Shown here piece after piece: positions 1-5,363 of a stretch of 6,513 nt of DNA. Under the pieces are notes generated by a model. It was not told the origin of the DNA. It saw nothing but the letters and a program-made list of their open reading frames with translations, and made no database searches. Made by a program: the position numbers and the translations under genes. Numbering within the stretch: the first letter of the stretch is position 1; every line of letters starts with the position of its first letter. The DNA comes from Lentisphaeria bacterium (lineage in GTDB: Bacteria > Verrucomicrobiota > Lentisphaeria > Oligosphaerales > Oligosphaeraceae). The DNA is taken from the NCBI GenBank assembly GCA_028699735.1, contig JAQVUB010000152.1:1-6513 (forward strand), given 5' to 3'.

Positions 1-1105
1 GGCAGTTATGATAAGTTTCCAGGGAAGGGGTTGCGCTGCCCAGCAGGATCGTGGCCTTTTCGAGTTTGCCGCGGACGACGGCGACGTCCCGGGCGTGATA
101 GCGGGGAATTTCCTCCTGCTTGTAGCTGTTTTCATGCTCTTCGTCGACGATGATCAGGCCAAGATTGCGGAACGGGGCAAAAATTGCCGATCTTGCGCCG
201 ACGGCAATCGGGCTGCGACCGTCATTGATGCGGTTCCATTCGTCAAAGCGTTCACCGTCACTCAAGCCGCTGTGCAGGACGCTGACCAGGTTTCCGAAAC
301 GCTGACGGAACAGGTCGCAGGTTTGCGGTGTCAGGGAAATTTCCGGCACCAGAACGATGGCCTGGCGTTCGAGTTCGAGGCAGTGCTGAATGGCCTGCAG
401 ATAAACTTCGGTCTTGCCGCTGCCGGTGACTCCGTGCAGCAGAATGGTTTCCGCATCGCGTCTATCGAGGGATTCGACGATCCGGGTCAGAGCGGCCTGC
501 TGCTGAATGGTCAGGGTTTTGGGTGTATCCGGCTGAATGATCGTATCGCGAAAGGGATTGCGCTCGACGACCCGTTTTTCTTTGCAGAGCCAGCCGTCTT
601 TGCAGAGTGAGCTGATCAGGCTTTCACTGGCTTCGACCAGACCCAACAATTCCCGGACGGGCAGGGCGCCGACCCGGTGCAAAGCACGGATGACTGCTTG
701 CTTCTTTTCGCTGAGGGCATCAAAATCCGCATCAAAATTGGCCGCTTTGGCAGTCAGGGTGACATAAAAGAGCTGCTTGTGCTCCATTTCGCCCTTGCGG
801 ACTACAGCAGGCAACATGGCCCAGACCGCATTTTCGATGGGGCAGCAGTAGTACTGGCTGATCCATTCGGCCAGTTTGAGCAGCTGCGGAGGCATCTGCC
901 GGGAGTCGGCTTCCAGACTCAATAGGGCTTTCAATTCACTGAAGGCAGATGAGTTTTTTAAACGGATGACATATCCGGGGCGTGAACTGGTTTTTAGCGG
1001 GGCAATGACCCGGCTGCCGATCTGGATCTGGTCGCGCAACTGTGGCGGAACCAAATAATCGAGACCTTTGTCTAATGCTAAGTTGAAAACGATTTCGGCA
1101 ATCAT
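1..1105 (-). CDS. priA: Primosomal protein N' (replication restart helicase PriA), N-terminal 368 residues, cut by the left window edge
   Basis: PriA is a 3'-5' superfamily 2 DNA helicase that recognises stalled or repaired replication forks and starts reloading of the replicative helicase. The reverse strand reads from ATG at 1105 (MIAEIVFNLALDKGLDYLVP...) with no stop to the window edge. Visible in order: the N-terminal 3'-end/fork-binding domain (about residues 1-100, with the typical WISQYY segment at 81-86), a winged-helix linker, then helicase lobe 1. Lobe 1 has Walker A GVTGSGKT at 225-232 (Lys231, nearly the position of the well-studied K230 of E. coli PriA), Walker B DEEH at 321-324 and motif III GSATPS at 356-361. 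The zinc-binding cysteines, helicase lobe 2 and C-terminal domain of the usual 700-plus-residue protein would lie beyond the window. The start matches the family N-terminus; only a weak ribosome site (AGGCG) precedes it. It is divergent from htpG. Identification is very secure. Confidence 0.96.
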   Translation of the reverse strand, partial: MIAEIVFNLALDKGLDYLVPPQLRDQIQIGSRVIAPLKTSSRPGYVIRLKNSSAFSELKALLSLEADSRQMPPQLLKLAEWISQYYCCPIENAVWAMLPAVVRKGEMEHKQLFYVTLTAKAANFDADFDALSEKKQAVIRALHRVGALPVRELLGLVEASESLISSLCKDGWLCKEKRVVERNPFRDTIIQPDTPKTLTIQQQAALTRIVESLDRRDAETILLHGVTGSGKTEVYLQAIQHCLELERQAIVLVPEISLTPQTCDLFRQRFGNLVSVLHSGLSDGERFDEWNRINDGRSPIAVGARSAIFAPFRNLGLIIVDEEHENSYKQEEIPRYHARDVAVVRGKLEKATILLGSATPSLETYHNC

Positions 1106-1147
1106 ATCGCCTAACAATAAACGGTCAATGCGTTTTCGCAAGCTGAG

Positions 1148-1219
1148 TTTTTTAAACAACAAAAAGCACGAAAAGGGGCGGAAATTTCGTGTTTTTTGGT
1201 GTTTTTCGTTGTTAAAAAA
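1148..1219. repeat. Repeat copy A: two ACGAA-type repeat arms in inverted (head-to-head) orientation
   Basis: The left arm (1148 to about 1186, plus orientation) reads T-run, AAACAACAAAA, AGCACGAAAA, then GGGGCGGAAATTT. The right arm (about 1182-1219) is the same element on the minus strand: TTTTTTAACAACGAAAAACA, then CCAAAAAACACGAAATTT. The arms meet at a central AAATTT and together form an imperfect palindrome of about 72 bases that could cruciform or fold as RNA. Motif spacing within the right arm is 9 then 10 bases. The same core occurs singly after htpG and after the oxidoreductase gene. The left arm is the most degenerate copy. Confidence 0.75.
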
Positions 1220-1236
1220 GGTGGTGAACTTATATT
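1209..1236 (+). promoter_or_regulatory. Candidate sigma70-type promoter for htpG
   Basis: A -35-like TTGTTA (1209-1214, 4 of 6 to TTGACA) and a -10-like TATATT (1231-1236, 5 of 6 to TATAAT) are separated by 16 bases. Transcription would start near 1243, about 60 bases before the htpG start codon. The -35 element lies inside the right arm of repeat copy A, so the repeat may supply part of this promoter. This is a by-eye prediction. Confidence 0.4.
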
Positions 1237-1286
1237 AGCAGTTTATCTCGAATGGCCTGCAAGGGCCTTGTGTTGATTGGTAGATG

Positions 1287-1292
1287 AAGGAG
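1287..1292 (+). promoter_or_regulatory. Ribosome binding site of htpG, which decides between two starts
   Basis: AAGGAG is a strong Shine-Dalgarno match. It stands 4 bases before an in-frame GTG (1297) and 10 bases before the ATG at 1303. The 4-base gap is short and the 10-base gap is at the long end of normal, so ATG at 1303 is preferred. The GTG start would add only two residues (Met-Ser). Confidence 0.7.
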
Positions 1293-1302
1293 AAATGTGT
1301 CG

Positions 1303-3249
1303 ATGAGTAAGAAGCATCAATTTAAGACTGAAGTGCAGCGTTTGCTGGATCTGGTGATTCACTCTCTGTATTCGAACAAGGAGATTTTTCTGCGGGAATT
1401 GCTGTCCAATGCCTCGGATGCGATAGACCGGGCCCGTTTTGAATCGCTGAAAGACCAAAGCATTCTGGAGAATGATCCGGACTGGAAGATCAAAATTACC
1501 GTTGATGCCACGGCTAAGCTGCTGACGATATCCGATAATGGTATTGGGATGAGCTCTGAGGAAGTGGAGAAGAACATCGGTACGGTTGCCAACTCCGGTA
1601 CCAAGCGTTTTCTCGAACAGCTTCAGGAAAACAAGGAGAATCTGCCACCGGAACTGATTGGGCAGTTCGGTGTGGGATTTTATTCCGCGTTCATGATTGC
1701 CGATAAAGTGACGGTCATTACCCGCCGCGCCGGGGATGCCAAAAGTGCGGTGCGCTGGGAGTCTGCAGGTGATGGTTTTTATACGATCGAGCCCGCCGAA
1801 CGCGAAAAGCGCGGCACGGATGTGATTCTGCATTTGACGGAAGACCATGCGGAGTTTTTGGAGGAGTGGAAGATTCGCAAGATTATCAAGAAGTATTCGG
1901 ATTTTGTTGAGCATCCCATCTGCATGGATATTACCCGTGAGGAAGTCGAGCGCGGTGAAGACGGCAAGCCAGTCGAGGGAGCCGAGAAGAAGGTGACGGT
2001 TACGGAAGAGACTTTGAATTCGCGCAAGGCGATCTGGCTGCGTCCGAAAACCGAGATCAGCAAAGAGAATTACGACGAATTCTACAAACATATCAGCCAT
2101 GATTTTCAGGAGCCTTTCGAGACGATCCACTGGAATGTCGAAGGGCAGGCGGAATTCAAAGCACTCGTCTATATCCCGCAACGTGCCGGCATGGAATTTT
2201 TCATGCCGGAGCAGAAGGAGAAAGGTCTGCAGCTGTATGTGCACCGGATCTTTATCACCGACCATTGCGAAGAGCTGCTGCCGAATTATCTGCGATTCCT
2301 GCGCGGCGTCGTCGATTCCTCTGATCTGCCGCTGAATGTCTCCCGGGAAATTCTTCAGGAAGCGCGGGCCATCAAGATCATTCACAAGAATATCACCAAA
2401 AAAGTGCTTGAAACTCTGGCGGAAATGAAGGAGAAGCAGCCGGAGCGCTATGCTACCTTCTGGACCAATTTCGGCAAAATCCTCAAGGAGGGCCTGCACA
2501 GCGATTTTGAAAACCGCACGCGCCTGCAGGATCTTCTGCTGTTTGAGACCTCGACGACCGAGGCAGGCAAGCGCGCTTCGCTCGATGAGTATGTCAAACG
2601 CATGCCCGAGACGCAGAAGGATATCTATTATGTGACTGCAGAAGATCGCCGCGCCGCCGAAAATTCTCCGCAGCTGGAGATTTTCCGCAGCAAGGGATAC
2701 GAAGTTTTATTCATGACCGATCCGATTGACGAATGGATTGTCAATGACATCGGCACCTTCCAGGAAAAGAAGCTGGTCTGCATCAGCAAAGGCGATGTTG
2801 ACCTCGACAGCGAAGAGGAAAAAAAGAGCAAAGAGGAAAGCCGCAAAAAAGCCGCCGAGGAAAACAAGGATCTGATGTCCCGGCTCAGCGAAATTTTGAA
2901 GGAGAAAGTCAAGGAAGTGCGTTTTTCCAAGCGTTTGACTGAGAGTGCGTGCTGCCTGGTCAGCGATGAATGGTCAATGGGCGTGCAGATGGAGAAAATT
3001 CTCAAGGCGATGCAGCAGGATGTGCCTTCCTCGAAACGCATTCTGGAATTGAATCCGGAACATGCTCTGATCGGGGTCATGCGAAAGTTGCATGAGAAGG
3101 ACAGCAAGCATCCGAAACTCGAAGAATACGCTTCCCTGCTTTATGATCAGGCTCTACTGATGGCACAGCTGCCGATCGAAGATCCCCTGGCCTTTGCCAG
3201 ACGCGTCAGCTCCCTGATGGCCGAAGAAGGCGGCAAAATCACGGAATAA
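1303..3249 (+). CDS. htpG: Molecular chaperone HtpG (bacterial Hsp90), complete
   Basis: HtpG is a cytosolic, dimeric, ATP-driven chaperone that remodels client proteins, often together with DnaK. The 648-residue product is slightly longer than the 624 residues of E. coli HtpG and covers all three domains. The N-terminal GHKL ATPase has the N-box LRELLSNASDA (30-40, with Glu32 and Asn36), DNGIGM (78-83), the lid segment with GQFGVGFYS (120-128) and RGTDVILHL (170-178). The middle domain has DLPLNVSREILQ with the phosphate-sensing Arg348, corresponding to E. coli R336. A Lys/Glu-rich helical stretch leads into the C-terminal dimerisation domain, which has the family-typical ILELNPEHALI and LLYDQALL segments. 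I see no frameshift or missing catalytic residue. ATG at 1303 is chosen from the ribosome-site spacing; GTG at 1297 is the alternative. It is probably transcribed alone, because an intrinsic terminator follows. Confidence 0.97.
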   Translation: MSKKHQFKTEVQRLLDLVIHSLYSNKEIFLRELLSNASDAIDRARFESLKDQSILENDPDWKIKITVDATAKLLTISDNGIGMSSEEVEKNIGTVANSGTKRFLEQLQENKENLPPELIGQFGVGFYSAFMIADKVTVITRRAGDAKSAVRWESAGDGFYTIEPAEREKRGTDVILHLTEDHAEFLEEWKIRKIIKKYSDFVEHPICMDITREEVERGEDGKPVEGAEKKVTVTEETLNSRKAIWLRPKTEISKENYDEFYKHISHDFQEPFETIHWNVEGQAEFKALVYIPQRAGMEFFMPEQKEKGLQLYVHRIFITDHCEELLPNYLRFLRGVVDSSDLPLNVSREILQEARAIKIIHKNITKKVLETLAEMKEKQPERYATFWTNFGKILKEGLHSDFENRTRLQDLLLFETSTTEAGKRASLDEYVKRMPETQKDIYYVTAEDRRAAENSPQLEIFRSKGYEVLFMTDPIDEWIVNDIGTFQEKKLVCISKGDVDLDSEEEKKSKEESRKKAAEENKDLMSRLSEILKEKVKEVRFSKRLTESACCLVSDEWSMGVQMEKILKAMQQDVPSSKRILELNPEHALIGVMRKLHEKDSKHPKLEEYASLLYDQALLMAQLPIEDPLAFARRVSSLMAEEGGKITE

Positions 3250-3254
3250 AGGAC

Positions 3255-3345
3255 TTTTTTTAACAACGAAAAGACACGAAAAGGCACGAAATTTTTTTAA
3301 GGGGTTGTTTCTTTGGCGGATGAGACCGCATGCATGAAATACGAT
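3255..3345 (+). repeat. Repeat copy B: T-run plus three decamers ending in ACGAA, with a conserved tail
   Basis: The copy starts five bases after the htpG stop. TTTTTT is followed by three consecutive 10-base units, TAACAACGAA, AAGACACGAA and AAGGCACGAA (3261-3290), then a T-rich stretch and a tail containing CTTTGGCGGATG. Aligned without gaps to copy C, I count 61 identical bases of 76 (3255-3330 against 4465-4540), so the repeat includes the tail as well as the decamers. The tail holds a small hairpin GCGG-ATGAGA-CCGC (3316-3329). Confidence 0.8.
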
Positions 3346-3361
3346 CAACCCCTGTTTTTTT
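3300..3361 (+). terminator. Intrinsic terminator after htpG with a nested inner hairpin
   Basis: AGGGGTTG (3300-3307) pairs perfectly with CAACCCCT (3346-3353), followed by G and seven T residues (3355-3361). The 38-base loop is long for a terminator, but it contains a second stem, GCGG with CCGC (3316-3319 and 3326-3329), which would bring the outer arms together. The left arm lies within repeat copy B and the right arm outside it. The position fits termination of htpG transcription. Confidence 0.6.
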
Positions 3362-3389
3362 CACAGTCCGTTGACTGGAAATGGTACAC

Positions 3390-3394
3390 AAGGT
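3390..3394 (+). promoter_or_regulatory. Ribosome binding site of the oxidoreductase gene
   Basis: AAGGT lies five bases before the ATG at 3400 and supports that start. No convincing promoter was found between the terminator T-run and this site. A transcript must start within or just upstream of the terminator or repeat, or read through from htpG. Confidence 0.55.
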
Positions 3395-3399
3395 AAAAC

Positions 3400-4452
3400 A
3401 TGAAGAAGTTGCGTTATGGGATTATTGGTGCGGGGGGCTGTGGAGCCGGGAAGCATCTTGCGTCGTATTCTCTGCTGCCGGACGACATCCAGATCATCGC
3501 AGTTTGCGACATTCGTGGCGAGCGAGCCGATCAAATGGCTGATGCCTACAATGCGGAAGCGTCCTATACCGATTATAAGGAGATGCTGAAGAATGAAAAG
3601 CTCGATCTGGTCAGCGTGGCGACTCCGAATCATATGCATGCGCCTGCGGCGATAGCTGCGTTGCAGGCGGGCTGTCATGTGCATTGCGAAAAACCCGCAT
3701 CGTTGACCCCAGCTCTGGTGCAGTCGATGGTTGATGCCAAGAATCAGTCTGGCAAGAAGCTGATGATTGGGCTGAACAATCGTTTCACCAACTGGGCTCA
3801 GCTGGCCAAAAAGTGGGTCGAGGCGGGGCGTCTTGGGGAGATTTATCATGCCAAATGCGGTTGGAAACGCCGTCGCGGCATTCCTGGGAAAGGGGGCTGG
3901 TTCACGACGAAGGCACAGTCCGGCGGCGGACCGCTGATCGATCTGGGCGTGCATTTTCTGGATGTCAGCAATTACCTGATGGGTTTTCCGGAGCCGGTAG
4001 CGGTTTCGGGTCAGACGTACAGCAAGTTTGCGGACAAGCAGGCATTCAATCCGAATGCCAGCGGCTATACCGGTACCTATGATGTCGAAGACCTGGCTGT
4101 GGGCCTCATTCGCTATGCCAATGGCTGCACGATGGAACTCGAGTTCAGCTGGGCCTCGAATATCGAGGAAGAATATACCTATGTTGAACTCTATGGTGAC
4201 CAGGGCGGCCTGCGCTTCGCAAAAGCACAATTGACCCTGATTGAAGATTTCAATGGTACCATCCTGAAAACGGCGCCGGTACTGCGCAACGACGAGAACT
4301 GGGGGAATGTCGAAACGCGGCACTTTGTCCACTGCATCCGCAAAGATGAAGAGGTGCTGGCACGCCCGGAGGAAGCGGTTATCATCATGAATATGATCTG
4401 CGGCCTCTATCAGTCCGCCGCCAAAGGCAAAGAAGTCAAACTGAAAAATTGA
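3400..4452 (+). CDS. Gfo/Idh/MocA-family NAD(P)-dependent oxidoreductase, complete, substrate unknown
   Basis: Enzymes of this family oxidise or reduce a hydroxyl or keto group on sugars, cyclitols or related compounds, using NAD(H) or NADP(H). The 350-residue length is typical. The N-terminal Rossmann fold begins YGIIGAGGCGAG, with the dinucleotide glycines at 10, 12 and 15, and the second strand ends in VCD (about 35-37). The family signature EKP is at 97-99, giving the catalytic Lys98. The C-terminal alpha/beta domain carries GGGPLIDLGVHFLD (175-188), in which Asp181 and His185 match the DxxxH pair that completes the Lys-Asp-His catalytic set in inositol dehydrogenases. No signal peptide is seen, so a cytoplasmic location is inferred. 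The gene lies between repeat copies B and C with no functionally related neighbour, so the substrate cannot be assigned. The family call is secure. Confidence 0.93.
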   Translation: MKKLRYGIIGAGGCGAGKHLASYSLLPDDIQIIAVCDIRGERADQMADAYNAEASYTDYKEMLKNEKLDLVSVATPNHMHAPAAIAALQAGCHVHCEKPASLTPALVQSMVDAKNQSGKKLMIGLNNRFTNWAQLAKKWVEAGRLGEIYHAKCGWKRRRGIPGKGGWFTTKAQSGGGPLIDLGVHFLDVSNYLMGFPEPVAVSGQTYSKFADKQAFNPNASGYTGTYDVEDLAVGLIRYANGCTMELEFSWASNIEEEYTYVELYGDQGGLRFAKAQLTLIEDFNGTILKTAPVLRNDENWGNVETRHFVHCIRKDEEVLARPEEAVIIMNMICGLYQSAAKGKEVKLKN

Positions 4453-4464
4453 GCAGCCGAAAGA

Positions 4465-4553
4465 TTTTTTTAACAACGAAAAGACACGCAAAAGCACGAA
4501 AAATTTCTTAATGCTTGTTGCTTTGACGGATGGAGCCGCTTGAGAAATTTGGC
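4465..4553 (+). repeat. Repeat copy C: T-run plus three ACGAA-type decamers, with a conserved tail
   Basis: The copy starts 12 bases after the oxidoreductase stop. TTTTTT is followed by TAACAACGAA, AAGACACGCA and AAAGCACGAA (4471-4500), then a tail with TTGTTGCTTTGACGGATG that matches copy B. Here AAATTTCT (4501-4508) and AGAAATTT (4543-4550) form an 8-base inverted repeat around the tail. Copy B instead uses a GC-rich pair at a slightly shifted position. No T-run follows this stem, so I do not call it a terminator. Confidence 0.78.
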
Positions 4554-4608
4554 GTGAGCTGGTTGTTCTTTTAGCTGGGAGAGAGTTTCTTCCAGAAAAC
4601 AGGTATTT

Positions 4609-5361
4609 ATGAGCAAAGAAGCGATGACAACAGAGAAATCGGGGGGGGAATCCGAAAATGACTCGTGCCCGGTCGGCAAATGGCACCATTGGTTTCAGGT
4701 GCCGGAAGTCTGGATCATTGCTCTTTCTTTTTTCTGTTTTGCGTGGCTGGCGCTGTGGTATTATGGTTTGGTGACTGGAGTTGATGCCGACACCCGCAAA
4801 AAGGCCGGGGTTCTTCTGAGCACGGTTGCCGCGCATCTGGTTGGTGGCATCATCCCCGGGGTCAGCACCTGCGCTGCGTCTCCGCAATACAGCGTTTGGG
4901 ATAATATCCTGATCAATATGCTGACTTCCACCAGCGTCGTCTCGCTCGTCTATGGATTCTTCTGCCTGTCCTGCCGGAAATTGCTGAAGATTCCCTATCT
5001 CGAGGGTACCTTTCGTGATTTGCGGGAATCTGCCAATTCTCAGAAGCAAACCTGGGTGCGTCTGGGGATTCCCGGAATTTTTCTTTTTGTGTGGATTCCG
5101 TTGTTCATGACTGGGCCGATTGTCGGGTCGATCCTTGGGCGGCTGATCGGGCTGGGTCTCTTTGTTAATCTGTTTACGGTGATCTCAGCCAGTCTGACCT
5201 CCATCATAACCTGGGTCTTCTTCTGGAATCAGCTTTCCCGTTTCATCAATGAAGACTGGCTGAAATTTCTGTCGCTGGGCGTGGTATTGCTGATCCTCAG
5301 TTATATTCTTTACACCAGGCTGAGGACAGTCCGGAAACATAAAGAAACTGGCGAGGTCTGA
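4609..5361 (+). CDS. Six-helix inner-membrane protein resembling the putative small multidrug export family (COG2426/PF06695)
   Basis: The 250-residue product has a hydrophilic N-terminus (1-33) and about six predicted membrane segments, near 34-56, 66-86, 99-120, 154-180, 182-206 and 218-236. A charged loop (123-151) separates the two halves, and the tail is basic. The fourth segment reads LGIPGIFLFVWIPLFMTGPI, then a glycine-spaced VGSILGRLIG. This resembles the FxxIPLPxTGxxxG core of the family named putative small multidrug export protein; the export role in that name is, as far as I know, unproven. The canonical PLP is replaced by PLF here, and the protein is longer than many members, so the match is probable rather than certain. 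The start is preceded by a weak AGG (4601-4603); an ATG at 4624 is an alternative. The next gene begins two bases after the stop, implying a shared transcript. Confidence 0.6.
   Translation: MSKEAMTTEKSGGESENDSCPVGKWHHWFQVPEVWIIALSFFCFAWLALWYYGLVTGVDADTRKKAGVLLSTVAAHLVGGIIPGVSTCAASPQYSVWDNILINMLTSTSVVSLVYGFFCLSCRKLLKIPYLEGTFRDLRESANSQKQTWVRLGIPGIFLFVWIPLFMTGPIVGSILGRLIGLGLFVNLFTVISASLTSIITWVFFWNQLSRFINEDWLKFLSLGVVLLILSYILYTRLRTVRKHKETGEV
5353..5357 (+). promoter_or_regulatory. Ribosome binding site of the lipoprotein gene, inside the end of the membrane-protein gene
   Basis: GAGGT sits six bases before the ATG at 5364 and overlaps the last codons of the preceding gene. This fixes the start and supports translation coupled to the upstream membrane protein. 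Confidence 0.6.
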
Positions 5362-5363
5362 AC

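Larger units (their letters stand above)
1106..1302. promoter_or_regulatory. Divergent intergenic control region between priA and htpG
   Basis: This gap of about 195 bases separates the priA start (leftward) from the htpG start (rightward), so it must hold both promoters and should not hold a terminator. From left to right it contains a small TGCG-TTTT-CGCA hairpin (1129-1140), the inverted pair of repeats (1148-1219), a sigma70-like promoter candidate for htpG, an 11-base dyad CAAGGGCCTTG (1260-1270) and the htpG ribosome site. I see no CIRCE element (TTAGCACTC-N9-GAGTGCTAA), so HrcA control is not supported. No convincing priA promoter could be picked by eye. Confidence 0.6.

Noticed and set aside
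8..610. 200-codon open frame on the plus strand, with smaller ones up to 1058
   Set aside because: It lies antisense to priA in codon register. The reverse strand gives unmistakable PriA motifs (GVTGSGKT, DEEH, GSATPS), while the plus-strand product resembles nothing.
1129..1140. TGCG-TTTT-CGCA hairpin upstream of priA
   Set aside because: A four-base stem is too short to assign a role and has no second copy in the window.
1237..1245. TTAGCAG near the htpG promoter as a CIRCE half-site
   Set aside because: Only the first bases resemble TTAGCACTC, and there is no GAGTGCTAA partner nine bases downstream.
1243..2499. 418-codon open frame on the minus strand
   Set aside because: It is antisense to htpG, a fully conserved Hsp90 gene. 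Long antisense frames arise from codon bias, and the product has no recognisable motif.
3261..3290. Possible small CRISPR-like or tandem array (three decamers)
   Set aside because: The units are 10 bases with no spacers, no cas genes are near, and the same trio recurs elsewhere with a conserved tail. A dispersed intergenic repeat explains it better.
4523..4551. TTGACG in repeat copy C as the -35 of a promoter for the membrane-protein gene
   Set aside because: The -35 match is good, but at 16-18 base spacing the -10 positions (AAATTT/AATTTG) match TATAAT at only about two places.
3361..5049. 562-codon open frame on the minus strand spanning two genes
   Set aside because: It runs antisense through the oxidoreductase, the intergenic repeat and half of the membrane protein. 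The plus-strand genes have clear family motifs and ribosome sites, so this is a shadow, although unusually long.
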